NCBI RefSeq assembly: GCF_036108815.1
Contig: NZ_CP107985.1
Location: 8,553,501 to 8,617,500 of the forward strand
Origin: Streptomyces sp. NBC_00353
GTDB taxonomy: Bacteria; Actinomycetota; Actinomycetes; Streptomycetales; Streptomycetaceae
Length of the DNA stretch: 64,000 nt
Reading direction: 5' to 3'
The position numbers and the translations under genes are program-made. Of this stretch, positions 42,011 through 51,634 are shown in pieces. The notes beneath the pieces were generated by a model that was not told the origin of the DNA, ran no database searches, and saw only the letters and a list, made by a program, of their open reading frames with translations. The first letter of the stretch is position 1, and each line of letters begins with the position of its first letter.

Positions 42011-42490
42011 TCAGTACCCCCGGCCCTGGTACGGGCGGTTGTACGGGTCCTCGTAGGGAGAGGGCGTGGGCGCGGGCCGCGGCGACGCCGGACGCATCGA
42101 CTCGTACCCGGTACTCGGCGCGGGGCGCTGCTGCTGGGGCTGAGGCGCCTGGTAGCCGCCACGCATCCCGGTCGGCTGCTGCGGGATGTACGGCGCCGGG
42201 GCGTGCTGCAGATGAGCCGGCTGCATCGGCGCGTAACCCTGCTGCTGTGCGGCCATCGGCTGCGGGTAGCCGTACGACGGGCTGGGCTGGGACGGCGCCG
42301 CGGGAAGAGCAGGGAGCGCCGCCGGGAGCGCCGGCAGGTAGCTGTGGCCGCTGTCATAGGCGGCAGGCACTCGGATCGGGGCGATCTGAGGGGTACCCCG
42401 CTCCGCGACCAGGGAGTCGTAGATCGGAGTGTCGGGGAACGACGGTGCGGCGTAGTAGCCGCCGCCGTAGGTGGAGCGGGGGGAGGTCAT
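42011..42490 (-). CDS. DUF6643-like Pro/Gln-rich protein
   Basis: The 159-residue protein begins MTSPRSTYGGGYYAAPSFPDTPIYDSLVAERGTPQIAPIRVPAAYDSGHSYLPALP and continues as a low-complexity Pro/Ala/Gln/Tyr tail. The N-terminus matches what I remember of Streptomyces DUF6643 proteins; function unknown. The ATG at 42490 has no clear Shine-Dalgarno, so a leaderless message is possible. It is divergent from the double TerD gene. Confidence 0.7.
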   Translation of the reverse strand: MTSPRSTYGGGYYAAPSFPDTPIYDSLVAERGTPQIAPIRVPAAYDSGHSYLPALPAALPALPAAPSQPSPSYGYPQPMAAQQQGYAPMQPAHLQHAPAPYIPQQPTGMRGGYQAPQPQQQRPAPSTGYESMRPASPRPAPTPSPYEDPYNRPYQGRGY

Positions 42491-42759
42491 GGAACATAAG
42501 TTAAGCCCACGATGTGCTGGTTGGGGAGCCCGATAAGAGGGTTGGTTTACGAGATGTGAGTGAACCAGGATCCCCAATGCGAGCGAACTTGGGAAAAAAG
42601 GGCGCCCGAGCGCGTTGGAATCGTGTAAAGGGCGAGTTCACGGGGGGTTACCGGCGGATCGCCGGACGGGGTTGGTCATCGCTGTGGGCTCCGCAAGGGA
42701 GGGCGGATTAGGTTGGCCCGGGAAAGACTTCGGCAGCCGTACTCGCGATGGGGGCGAGC

Positions 42760-44103
42760 ATGACCATGCTAAAGGGAACCAATGTTCCGGTGGCGGCTCA
42801 GGCCGTGCGGGTCGAATTGGGGTGGCGTGCCACGCCGGGCGCACCGGACGTCGATGGATCGGCGCTCCTGCTCGTGTCGGGAAAGGTACGCAGCGACGCG
42901 GACTTCGTCTTTTACAACCAGCCGGTGCACGCCTCGGGCGCGGTACGTCACGAGGGCAGACGGAGCGTGGCCGACGGCGTCACGGACAGCCTCGCGGTGG
43001 ACCTGGAGCGGGTGGAGCCCGACATCGATCGCGTCGTCCTGGCCGCCTCGGCGGACGGTGGCACCTTCGGGCAGGTGACGGGACTCCACGTACGGATCAT
43101 GGACGCGTCGGACGGCACCGAGCTCGCGCGCTTCGACAGTGCCGACGCGACGGTGGAGACCGCGTTCATTCTCGGTGAGCTGTACCGACGGCAGGGGGCC
43201 TGGAAATTCCGGGCCGTGGGCCAGGGGTACAGCAGCGGTCTCGAAGGTCTCGCAACGGACTTCGGTATTTCCGTCGACGAACCACAACAGCCCCAGCAAC
43301 CTCAGCAAGGGCAGCAGCCTCAGTCGCCTCAACCGGCGACGCGAGTCGACCTGCCGCCACCGCCACAGGTGTCCCCCGGGCAGTACCCCCAGTCCCCGCC
43401 TGCCGCCCCGATGGCACCACCCGCACCGCCGACACCCCCTCCCGCCCCGCCGGTCGCTCAGCCCGTCCGGCTGACCAAGGTGACGCTCACCAAGGAAGCG
43501 CCCTCGGTCTCCCTCGCCAAGCAGGGCGGCACTTCGGGAGCCATGCGCGTCAATCTCAACTGGCAGGTGCGCAAACAGTTCACGGGCTGGGGCAGCAAAC
43601 TCGGCAGAGCCATCGCCAACCACGCGGACCTCGATCTTGATCTCTGCGCCCTCTACGAACTGACCGACGGCAGGAAGGGAGTTGTCCAGGCACTCGGAAA
43701 CGCCTTCGGCGCTCTCGGACAGCCCCCTTATATCCATCTCGACGGAGACGACCGCACCGGCGCCGTCTCCACCGGCGAGAACCTGACCATCAACCTTGAT
43801 CACAAGGATCGGCTCCGCCGCGTCCTGATCTTCGTCACCATCTATGAAGGCGCCCGGAGTTTCGCCGATCTGCACGCGACCGTCACCCTGCAGCCGCAGC
43901 ACGGCGCCGCGATCGACTTCTCGCTCGACGAATGCACCGTCCCCTCCACGGTCTGCGCGCTCGCACTCATCACCAACAACGGCGGAGACCTCACCGTGCA
44001 GCGCGAAGCCCGCTATCTCGTACCCGAGCGCGGGGTGAGCCCGCAGCGCACCGTCGACTACGCCTACGGGTGGGGGATGAACTGGACACCCGGCCGTAAA
44101 TGA
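42760..44103 (+). CDS. Double TerD-domain protein with a Pro/Gln-rich linker
   Basis: The 447-residue protein has a first TerD domain (about 1-165: MTMLKGTNVPVAAQAVRVELGWRA, DADFVFYNQP, RVVLAASAD), a long PQQPQQ/PPAPP linker (about 168-235) and a second TerD-like domain (about 236-447: DLDLDLCALYELTDGRKGVVQALG, PPYIHLDGDDRTG, ENLTINL, RRVLIFVTIYEG). TerD domains bind calcium through Asp-rich loops and occur in tellurite resistance and stress or phage-defence-type systems. No terB or terC neighbour is present. ATG 42760 is chosen over 42748 because of the conserved MTMLKG start and GGGGGCG upstream. Confidence 0.88.
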   Translation: MTMLKGTNVPVAAQAVRVELGWRATPGAPDVDGSALLLVSGKVRSDADFVFYNQPVHASGAVRHEGRRSVADGVTDSLAVDLERVEPDIDRVVLAASADGGTFGQVTGLHVRIMDASDGTELARFDSADATVETAFILGELYRRQGAWKFRAVGQGYSSGLEGLATDFGISVDEPQQPQQPQQGQQPQSPQPATRVDLPPPPQVSPGQYPQSPPAAPMAPPAPPTPPPAPPVAQPVRLTKVTLTKEAPSVSLAKQGGTSGAMRVNLNWQVRKQFTGWGSKLGRAIANHADLDLDLCALYELTDGRKGVVQALGNAFGALGQPPYIHLDGDDRTGAVSTGENLTINLDHKDRLRRVLIFVTIYEGARSFADLHATVTLQPQHGAAIDFSLDECTVPSTVCALALITNNGGDLTVQREARYLVPERGVSPQRTVDYAYGWGMNWTPGRK

Positions 44104-44109
44104 CCGTTC

Positions 44110-45742
44110 CTAACCAGCGTGCATGAGTGAGTCTTGGGCCCACTGCTGCGTGCTGCGCGCATCCCGAACGGTGTTGGATGCGCTGGTCCCCCGCTTTCGC
44201 TTCCCGCTCGGTGACGGCCCTCCAGGGGGCCGGTCCGTTGTGGGTGGGCGGGTTCCCTCACGCCCCCGGTCACCTGGTGCGGCCTGGGCGGTCCGATGCC
44301 CCGCACGATCACTCCGGTGGTGTGGGGGCGGTGCCGTCCGACGCCGGACCGGGTGTCCGAGGGCGCGTCTCCCGATCGCGATGCCCGCGGCATCGTGACG
44401 GGACATCTTTCGGTGTGGGGTGGTCAGTGGTTTCTGCCAGTGCTGGGCTCCCCACCTGCTGGTGTAGGCGGGGTCGACCGCGACAATGCTCAGGCCCTGT
44501 TCGGCGGCCATGGACACCAGCCGGGCCTTGAGCTTGCCGGTGGGGATGCCGGAGATGAGCTGCCGGAACCGCTTCTGACGGCCGTGCTTCTCGCGGGTTT
44601 TCTCGTTGGTGAAGTCGAGGTCTTCGATGCCGATCGCGGCGACACCGACCCGCACCGCCCAGTTGATCAGGCAGGTCAGGGCGTGGCGGATCTGTGCGTC
44701 GCGGTGCGTGGTGGTCCCGGACAGGTCGTAGCCGAAGCGGTGCGGCTCGCCGACCGGGTTGCCGTGCCGGTCGAGCCGGTAGGCGGCGAAGTGGTCCGCG
44801 TTGGTGTCGACGCCGATCATGCCCCGGGCGCGGGCGGTTTCCAGCGGGATGGTTTTCACGGCGGGGCGTTGCCAGGATGCGGTGAGGTACCAGCGTCCGC
44901 GCTCCGTGTCGAGGTGGATGCGGTAGGCGACGGCCCGGTTGGCTTCGATGCGGTCGGCCCACTCCTGGCCCCGGTGCGCGAACGCCACGGTGGCGGTGAG
45001 GGTGTACCGGCCGTGCCGGGTGTTGGCCAGGTGCGCGAGCGGGGCAGGCAGTCTGATGGACACTTCGCCGTCCGGGGTGACGCGGATCGTCTCGTTCCCG
45101 AACCGCTTGCCCGACTCACCATGGGCAGCGAGGAACCAGCGTTCCGCTTCCCAGCGTTCCCGCCACTGCTCCTCGGGGAGACCGGCCTGGGCGAGGTGGT
45201 GGCGGGTGTTCAGGAGACGTTTACCGCCCCGCACCACCCGGACCCGTCCGGCCTGCCAGTCGGCGACAGCCGCCGTGTGCCGCGCCGTAAGTGTTGCGAG
45301 ACGCCGGGATTTGCGAAACCACTCGTTCTTCGACCGATAGCCACCCGCAGCCCGCTTCGTTCCGGGCTCCCCGACCGGGAGGGACAGGCGGTGCCGCAGC
45401 ATCTTGATCCCGGCATCCAGCTTCCGGATATACGCCGCCTGGCAACGCCGCGCCAGCGCCCACTGATCGTGCGTTGCCTTGGTGATCGCACCCGCGATCC
45501 GCGACGACGACACCCCAGTCAGCTCCCCGCTTACGCGACGCCCAGGTGTCCGCACCGTGCTCCAGACCGTCCACACAGCGAGCCCTGAGATCACGGGACG
45601 CCAGCGCACCCTGATGCTCACCGACCGCACGCAGCACCCTCTCGTCCTGGGCGGTCAGGTGCTTGAGACGGTCCCGGACCGCCACCCCGCAAGGCCCGGG
45701 CACCACAAAGGGGGCCGTCAGCTCCCGCAAGGTACCCACCAC
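44110..45742 (-). pseudogene. tnpB: TnpB-related RNA-guided-nuclease-like gene, frameshifted
   Basis: The gene is read in two frames. From GTG 45742 (VVGTLRELTAPFVV) it runs to DTWASRKR; the rest, ELTGVSSSRIAGAITKATHDQ onward, continues in another frame to the stop at 44110. The RuvC-like motifs are present: IGVDTNADHF, IGIEDLDF and RHDAAGIAIGRRAL. The zinc-ribbon CxxC expected after VDPAYTS is absent (VDPAYTSRWGAQHW), as in the TnpB-related accessory proteins I recall from actinomycetes. The shift maps to the run CCCC at 45535-45538, where one base too many breaks the frame. No TnpA lies nearby. Transposon ends were not identified. Confidence 0.75.
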
Positions 45743-45963
45743 ATCACCCCCCTCAGGCCGGACACCTGCCACCCAGCCCAACGAGCAACGGCCGCCAAGG
45801 TCACCCATTCGGCCCCAGAACTCCCGTTCCCACCTCCGCAAACCCACCGGCAGAACTCACTCCCGCACGCCACCACTCACTTCGGCTCAGTAAACCGGCA
45901 GCAGCTCACCACCCCCGGTCCGTCCGGTCCCGCCACCGCCGGCGGACCGGTACGGCCATCGGC

Positions 45964-47142
45964 TCAACGGTCCGGCGCGGCCTCGGGACGGGCGTAGGTA
46001 CGCCCCTTCCAGGCCGCGCCACGGCCCCGGTGGTGCTGCAACGCCGAATCGACCGTCATCAGCAGATAGAGCACGGCCGTGAACGGCAGCAGTGGCGCCA
46101 GCCAGAGCGACTGCCGGTAGAAACCCAGCATCGGCATATACGTCCCGGCCATCACCACCCAGGCCGCGCCGCCCGCCCACGCCGCCGGCGGATCCCCGCC
46201 CAGCAGCCCCGCCGCGAGCGTGACCGGCGGTGCGAGGTAGACGAGCGCGAGGCCCAGCACCGTACCGACGAGCAGCAGCGGGTTGTGCCGCAACTGGGCG
46301 TACGCGCTCCGCGACACCATCCGCCAGAGATCCGCCAGCCGGGGATACGGCCGCACACTGTCCACCCGCTCCGCGAGCCCCAGCCAGATCCGGCCGCCGC
46401 TGCGCTGCACCGCGCGCGCCAGCGACACATCGTCGATCACCGCCTGCCGGATCGACTCCGGCACCCGAGCCCGCTCCGCGGCCGCGGTCCGCAGCAGCAC
46501 GCACCCGCCCGCCGCGGCCGCGGTCCGCGCCGTCGCCCGGTTCACCCACCGGAACGGATAGAGCTGCGCGAAGAAGTACACGAAGGCCGGCACGACGAGG
46601 CGTTCCCATGCACTCGCCACCCTCAGCCGCGCCATCTGCGAGACCAGATCGAACCCGCCGGAGCGGGCGGCGGCGACCAGCTCCCGCAGGCTGTCCGGCT
46701 CATGCGCGATGTCCGCGTCCGTCAGGAGCAGGTACTCCGGCGCCGGCTCGCGGGCCCGCGCCAGGGAGATCCCGTGCCGCACGGCCCACAGCTTGCCCGT
46801 CCAGCCCGGCTCGGGCTCCCCGGGCGACACCACCGTCACCGGAAGCCCGCCGTACCGCACGGACAGCGCACGGGCGAGGTCCCCCGTGCCGTCCTTGCTG
46901 CAGTCGTCGACCAGGATGACCTCCGCGGCCCCCGGATAGTCCTGCGCCAGCAGCGACGGCAGACTCACCGGCAGCATGTCCGCCTCGTCGCGGGCGGGCA
47001 CCACGATCGCGACCGACGGCCAGCCGTCCGGGGCCGTACGCCGCGGCAGCCGCTGGTCGGTCCGCCAGAAGAAACCTTGTCCCAGCAGCAGCCACATCCA
47101 TGCGGCCAGCGAACCCACGGCGATCCAGGCAACGGCGCTCAT
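45964..47142 (-). CDS. Membrane-anchored family 2 glycosyltransferase (HpnB-like)
   Basis: The 392-residue protein has an N-terminal helix, a GT-A domain (VAIVVPARDEADMLP, EVILVDDCSKDGTGDLA, the DXD-like LLLTDADIAHE, and DDVSLARAVQRSGGRIW) and three or four C-terminal helices. It is closest in layout to HpnB, the hopanoid-associated glycosyltransferase, although no other hopanoid gene is in the window. The sugar and acceptor are not known. It is divergent from the racemase gene at 47201. Confidence 0.85.
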   Translation of the reverse strand: MSAVAWIAVGSLAAWMWLLLGQGFFWRTDQRLPRRTAPDGWPSVAIVVPARDEADMLPVSLPSLLAQDYPGAAEVILVDDCSKDGTGDLARALSVRYGGLPVTVVSPGEPEPGWTGKLWAVRHGISLARAREPAPEYLLLTDADIAHEPDSLRELVAAARSGGFDLVSQMARLRVASAWERLVVPAFVYFFAQLYPFRWVNRATARTAAAAGGCVLLRTAAAERARVPESIRQAVIDDVSLARAVQRSGGRIWLGLAERVDSVRPYPRLADLWRMVSRSAYAQLRHNPLLLVGTVLGLALVYLAPPVTLAAGLLGGDPPAAWAGGAAWVVMAGTYMPMLGFYRQSLWLAPLLPFTAVLYLLMTVDSALQHHRGRGAAWKGRTYARPEAAPDR

Positions 47143-47200
47143 TCGCCGCAGTCTGCCCCACTGTGACGAGACCGCAAGGGCGGTCGACTATGGTGACCGG

Positions 47201-47986
47201 GTGAAGATCGCGCTCATGGACTCCGGAATCGGCCTGCTGGCGGCGGCCGCCGCAGTACGCCGGCTGAGGCCCGACGCCGATCTGGTGCTCTCCTCCGACC
47301 CCGACGGCATGCCGTGGGGTCCTCGTACGCCGCAGGACGTGACCGCACGCGCGCTCGCCGTGGCCCGTGCGGCGGCCGCCCACCGGCCCGACGCACTGAT
47401 CGTCGCCTGCAACACCGCCTCCGTGCACGCCCTGCCGACGCTCCGTGCCGAGCTGGAACCCACGCTGCCGGTCGTCGGCACCGTCCCCGCGATCAAGCCG
47501 GCCGCGGCCGGTGGCGGTCCGGTCGCGATCTGGGCCACCCCCGCCACCACGGGCAGCCCGTACCAGCGCGGACTCATCGGTGACTTCGCCCGCTCGGTCG
47601 CCGTCACCGAAGTTCCGTGCCCCGGTCTCGCCGACGCCGTACAGAACGCGGACGAAGCCGCGATCGACCGTGCCGTCGCAGCGGCGGCCGCTCTCACTCC
47701 ACCGGACGTAAGGGCCGTCGTTCTGGGCTGCACCCACTACGAACTGGTCGCCGAGCGGATCCGGGCCGCCGTGCAGCAGCCCGACCTGCCGCCCGTCACG
47801 CTGCACGGCTCCGCCGGGGCCGTCGCCGCCCAGGCGCTGCGCCGGATCGGCGCCGCACCCGCTCCTTCGGCCGAACCGGCCACCTCGCTCACCGTGCTCC
47901 TCAGCGGCCGCGCCGCCGAGCTGCCGGACGTCGCCCTGGCCTACGCCGAGGGTCTGTTGCTGGGCGCCGTCAGCCCTGCCCGCTGA
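47201..47986 (+). CDS. Glutamate/aspartate racemase family protein
   Basis: The 261-residue protein starts with a GTG and MKIALMDSGIGLLAA, carries the first catalytic Cys at residue 70 (VACNTASVHAL) and the second near 176 (VLGCTHYELV). Both catalytic thiols of the MurI fold are therefore present, so a cofactor-independent racemase of Glu or a related acidic amino acid is likely. The role in peptidoglycan is possible but the usual murI of the genome may lie elsewhere. No clear ribosome-binding site precedes the GTG. Confidence 0.8.
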   Translation: MKIALMDSGIGLLAAAAAVRRLRPDADLVLSSDPDGMPWGPRTPQDVTARALAVARAAAAHRPDALIVACNTASVHALPTLRAELEPTLPVVGTVPAIKPAAAGGGPVAIWATPATTGSPYQRGLIGDFARSVAVTEVPCPGLADAVQNADEAAIDRAVAAAAALTPPDVRAVVLGCTHYELVAERIRAAVQQPDLPPVTLHGSAGAVAAQALRRIGAAPAPSAEPATSLTVLLSGRAAELPDVALAYAEGLLLGAVSPAR

Positions 47987-48054
47987 GCCTGCGGCGGCCC
48001 GATGAGGGCCGTCGGAGCCGTCGCGGCTGCCCGGATTCTGAGTACGCTGCTGGC

Positions 48055-48618
48055 ATGAGGGACCAGCCCCGAAAACCGACGCATGCCGGAGCCGAGACGT
48101 CTCCCGCAGTCTGGACCGGCCGGGCCACCAACAAGGCCCAGTGGGTGCTCGCAGCCGCCGGTGCGGCCTGCACGGCCCTGGGTATTCAGCTCGCCGTGAG
48201 CTCCAACTGGACCTCCGGCGTCATCCCGCTGCTGATGTCGGTGATCGGCTGCGTGGCGGCCGGACTCCTCATGCTGTTCGGCACGCTCGCCTTTGTGAAC
48301 GTGGCCGTCCGGGTCGACGGGCACGCCCTCGAAGTGCGCTGCGGCCACATGGGGCTGCCGCGCCGCCGGATCCTGCTCACCCACGTGGTGGGCGCGGATT
48401 TCGTACCCCGGGTCACCCCGCGCCAGTGGGGCGGCTGGGGCTACCGCTGGCGCCCCGAGCAGGGCACGGCAGTGGTGGTCCGCAAGGGGGAGGGGCTGGT
48501 CGTCAGGCTCGGCGACGGCAGGACCTTCACGGTCACGGTGGACGACGCGGAGGCGGGCGTACGGTTCATCCGCGAGCAGCTCCAGATGCCGGCGGCCGGC
48601 GCAGCGGCCGGTGCCTGA
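48055..48618 (+). CDS. Two-helix membrane protein with a PH-like domain
   Basis: The 187-residue protein has two hydrophobic helices (about 30-50 and 55-80). The C-terminal beta-rich part reads VRVDGHALEVRCGHMGLPRRRILLTHVVGADFVPRVTP followed by RWRPEQGTAVVVRKGEGLVVRLGDGRTFTV. This looks like a bacterial PH domain. The function is unknown. It lies 68 bp after the racemase gene on the same strand and converges with the O-antigen-ligase-like gene. Confidence 0.75.
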   Translation: MRDQPRKPTHAGAETSPAVWTGRATNKAQWVLAAAGAACTALGIQLAVSSNWTSGVIPLLMSVIGCVAAGLLMLFGTLAFVNVAVRVDGHALEVRCGHMGLPRRRILLTHVVGADFVPRVTPRQWGGWGYRWRPEQGTAVVVRKGEGLVVRLGDGRTFTVTVDDAEAGVRFIREQLQMPAAGAAAGA

Positions 48619-48656
48619 GCGGGTAGGAGCCTGAGTGGTTCAGCCGCCCCGGTCGG

Positions 48657-49814
48657 TCAGAGCGGGGTGTGATCTGCTTGCGGGCCGCGGTCGGCCGTGG
48701 TCCGCGTCACCTGCGCGGAACGTCCCGCATCCTCGTCACCCTCCGTACGGCTCCCGTCAGCCGCTCCTGCTGTGTACGAAGCGGCTCTGCCGTCCCCGAT
48801 GGGCAGCCGGGCCGATGCCAGCCCCGCGAGCAGTCCTGCGCCCGCCGTCACGGGCGTGAAGCTCAGTGCGTTTCCGACACTCGCCAGGGCCGCGAGCGCG
48901 GTGAGCGCGGCGCCCGCCGTCAGGACGACTGCCGTGGAGCGGGGCGAGCGCCAGAGCACGTACAGCAGCCAGCCGAAGGCCGCACCCAGCAGCGTCACCC
49001 CCACCACGCCCTGTTCGGCGGCCTGCTGCAGCGGCGCCGAGTGGGGTTTACCGTCGGACCGCAGAGTCTGCTGGGCGGTCGGGCTCATCTCGGCGAACCG
49101 GTCGGGTCCGACGCCCAGCACCGGATGCTCCTTGGCGAGCGTCACCGCGTCCTGCCACAGAAGCACGCGGTTCCCGGTGAGCTGGCCCTCCAGGGAGATC
49201 ATCAGGCCGTCGGGCAGCGCTTCCTCCGCCACCGACCACGACGCACCGACGACCAGCGCCGTGACCAGTGCGAACCCGGCGAGCCCGAGCAGCCTGCGGC
49301 GCATTCTCGCCGCGGCCAGCGAACAGAGCAGTACGCCGAGCGCCGCGACGAAACCGGCCACCGACCGCATGGTCAGCGCGGCGCAGGCGGTGCCGAACGC
49401 GAGCAGCCGCAGTGTGAGGCGCAACGGAGCCCGCCGGGCCGCCGCGGCCGCGCAGCAGGCGGCACCCGCAGCCAGTACCAGCAGCGCGGCCGCCGCCCCG
49501 GTATGCCCCGGCGCGATGTCGACGGCGGCGGTGGCACCCGGCATGCCACTGCTGCGTGAGACGAGGGCCATGACGAGGGCGGCGACGGCGGCGGCCGTGG
49601 CGGTGGCCACCGGCAGCAGCGTGCCGCAGATCCGACCGCAGGCGAAGCCCGCGGCGACGGCCAGCAGTGCCAGCAGCACACCCTCCGGCCTGGTCTCCCG
49701 CCCGGCCGCGCTGACCAACGACCAGATCGCGCAGGCGGCGAGAATCACCGCTCCGGCGCCGTCGGACGCGTTGCCGCGTTCCCGGGCCGCGTACCCGCTT
49801 GCCGGTGCAGTCAT
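48657..49814 (-). CDS. O-antigen ligase/polymerase-like membrane protein (Wzy_C)
   Basis: The 385-residue protein has about ten hydrophobic segments. The extracytoplasmic region GNRVLLWQDAVTLAKEHPVLGVGPDRFAE, followed by SAPLQQAAEQGVVGVTLLG, is the Wzy_C/WaaL signature. Such proteins ligate or polymerise glycans on lipid carriers. The ATG at 49814 follows GGGGGG; the Ser/Asp-rich C-terminal 50 residues are probably cytoplasmic. It is divergent from lnt. Confidence 0.8.
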   Translation of the reverse strand: MTAPASGYAARERGNASDGAGAVILAACAIWSLVSAAGRETRPEGVLLALLAVAAGFACGRICGTLLPVATATAAAVAALVMALVSRSSGMPGATAAVDIAPGHTGAAAALLVLAAGAACCAAAAARRAPLRLTLRLLAFGTACAALTMRSVAGFVAALGVLLCSLAAARMRRRLLGLAGFALVTALVVGASWSVAEEALPDGLMISLEGQLTGNRVLLWQDAVTLAKEHPVLGVGPDRFAEMSPTAQQTLRSDGKPHSAPLQQAAEQGVVGVTLLGAAFGWLLYVLWRSPRSTAVVLTAGAALTALAALASVGNALSFTPVTAGAGLLAGLASARLPIGDGRAASYTAGAADGSRTEGDEDAGRSAQVTRTTADRGPQADHTPL

Positions 49815-50008
49815 CCGTTCGACCCCCCGAACTGTGACCGTCCCGTCCGCGACGGCCGGATGCGGCCGGTCGGCGGGGGACTGGCGCACACGGTAACGGC
49901 AGTGGTGCGACTTTGTGGAGGAAAAGCGCAGGAACGATCCGGCGGGGAGGATTCCGGCAACGGCACGGGACTGCCCCGCACACAGCCGACCACCGTAGAC
50001 TCCGCCTG

Positions 50009-51601
50009 GTGAGCGCCACTATCACCCCAGTCGACGACCCGCAGTCCGCCCCTCCGGCCGGGGGCAGACGGCTTCTGCCGGGGCTCGTACGGCCTGCCGC
50101 GGCCGTGCTCTCGGGGGTGATGCTGTATCTGAGCTTCCCGCCCCGGCCCCTGTGGTGGCTGGTTCTGCCCGGCTTCGCACTGCTCGGCTGGTGCCTGCAC
50201 GGCCGTCGGCTGCGCGCCGGATTCGGCCTCGGCCTGCTGACCGGCCTCGGCTTCATGCTGCCGCTGCTGCACTGGACGGGCGAGGAGGTCGGCCCCGTCC
50301 CATGGCTGGCGCTCGCCGTCGCCGAAGCGCTGTTCGTCGCCGTGGGCTGCATCGGGATCGCCGCCGTGTCCCGCCTCGCCTGGTGGCCGGTCTGGGCCGC
50401 CGCCGTCTGGACGTTGGACGAGGCGGTCCGGGCCAGGGTGCCCTTCGGTGGCTTCCCTTGGGGCAAGATCGCGTTCGGGCAGGCGGACAGCGTGTTCCTG
50501 CCGCTCGCGGCCGTCGGCGGCACACCGCTGCTCTCGTTCGCGGTGGTGCTGTGCGGCTTCGGCCTCTTCGAAGCGGTGCGTTCCTTCCGTACGTACCGCA
50601 GCACCGGTCAGGTCCCCCGAGCCGCGGTCGCCGCCGCAGCCGTGACCGTCCTCGTACCCCTGGCCGGGGCGCTGGCCGCGCTGCCGCTCGTCGACGACTC
50701 GGCGGAGGACGGCACCGCGACCGTCGCAGCGATCCAGGGCAACGTGCCCCGCCTCGGACTCGACTTCAACTCCCAGCGCCGCGCCGTCCTCGACAACCAC
50801 GCACGCCGAACCGAACAGCTCGCCCGCGATGTGAAGGCGGGCAAGGTGCCGCAGCCCGACTTCGTCCTGTGGCCTGAGAACTCCTCCGACCTCGACCCCT
50901 ACCGCAACGCGGACGCGCGGATCGTCATCGACGACGCAGTGAAGGCGATCAACGCCCCCACCGTGGTCGGCGCGGTCGTCGAGCCCAGCACCGGCAAACT
51001 GCGCAACACCCTCATCCAGTGGGACCCGAACGGCGGCCCCGTCGCCACGTACGACAAGCGCCACATCCAGCCCTTCGGCGAGTACATGCCGATGCGCTCG
51101 ATCGCACGCGTCTTCAGCTCGGACGTCGACCGGGTGCAGCGCGACTTCGGACCGGGCAAGAAGGTCGGCGTCTTCGATCTGGCGGGCACCCAGGTGGGGC
51201 TCGTCACCTGCTACGAAGCCGCCTTCGACGACGCCGTACGGGACACCGTCGAACACGGCAGCCAGCTGATCGCCGTCCCCAGTAACAACGCCACCTTCGG
51301 CCGAAGCGAGATGACGTACCAGCAGCTGGCCATGAGCCGGGTGCGGGCCGTCGAGCACAGCCGGTCCGTCGTCGTCCCCGTCACCAGCGGGGTCAGCGCG
51401 GTCATCCGCCCGGACGGGACGATCGTCCAGCAGACGAAGATGTTCACCCCGGACGCGCTGGTGGACAAGGTGCCGCTGCGCTCGTCCCTGACCCCCGCGA
51501 CCCGGCTGGGCACGCTCCCCGAAGGGCTGCTCGCGCTGATCGCCGTGGCGGGACTGGGCTGGGTGGCTGTCCGGTCGGTACGGGTCCGCCGCGGGCGGTG
51601 A
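50009..51601 (+). CDS. lnt: Apolipoprotein N-acyltransferase
   Basis: The 530-residue protein has six or seven N-terminal helices (about 25-230) and a C-terminal nitrilase domain. The catalytic triad is visible: Glu in VLWPENSSD (near 289), Lys in TYDKRHIQPFGEYMP (near 349) and Cys in LVTCYEAAF (near 401). It transfers a third acyl chain to lipoproteins in the membrane. Streptomycetes often carry two copies; whether this is the main one cannot be judged. GTG 50009 is chosen by homology to the typical N-terminal length. Confidence 0.92.
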   Translation: MSATITPVDDPQSAPPAGGRRLLPGLVRPAAAVLSGVMLYLSFPPRPLWWLVLPGFALLGWCLHGRRLRAGFGLGLLTGLGFMLPLLHWTGEEVGPVPWLALAVAEALFVAVGCIGIAAVSRLAWWPVWAAAVWTLDEAVRARVPFGGFPWGKIAFGQADSVFLPLAAVGGTPLLSFAVVLCGFGLFEAVRSFRTYRSTGQVPRAAVAAAAVTVLVPLAGALAALPLVDDSAEDGTATVAAIQGNVPRLGLDFNSQRRAVLDNHARRTEQLARDVKAGKVPQPDFVLWPENSSDLDPYRNADARIVIDDAVKAINAPTVVGAVVEPSTGKLRNTLIQWDPNGGPVATYDKRHIQPFGEYMPMRSIARVFSSDVDRVQRDFGPGKKVGVFDLAGTQVGLVTCYEAAFDDAVRDTVEHGSQLIAVPSNNATFGRSEMTYQQLAMSRVRAVEHSRSVVVPVTSGVSAVIRPDGTIVQQTKMFTPDALVDKVPLRSSLTPATRLGTLPEGLLALIAVAGLGWVAVRSVRVRRGR

Positions 51602-51634
51602 GTCGTGCCGGGCGAGCCACGTATGGTCGTCCCC

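Noticed and set aside
45525..45545. Programmed frameshifting in the TnpB-related gene
   Set aside because: The shift needs skipping one base at a G run, without a slippery heptamer or stimulatory structure that I can see; a plain indel or read error is simpler.
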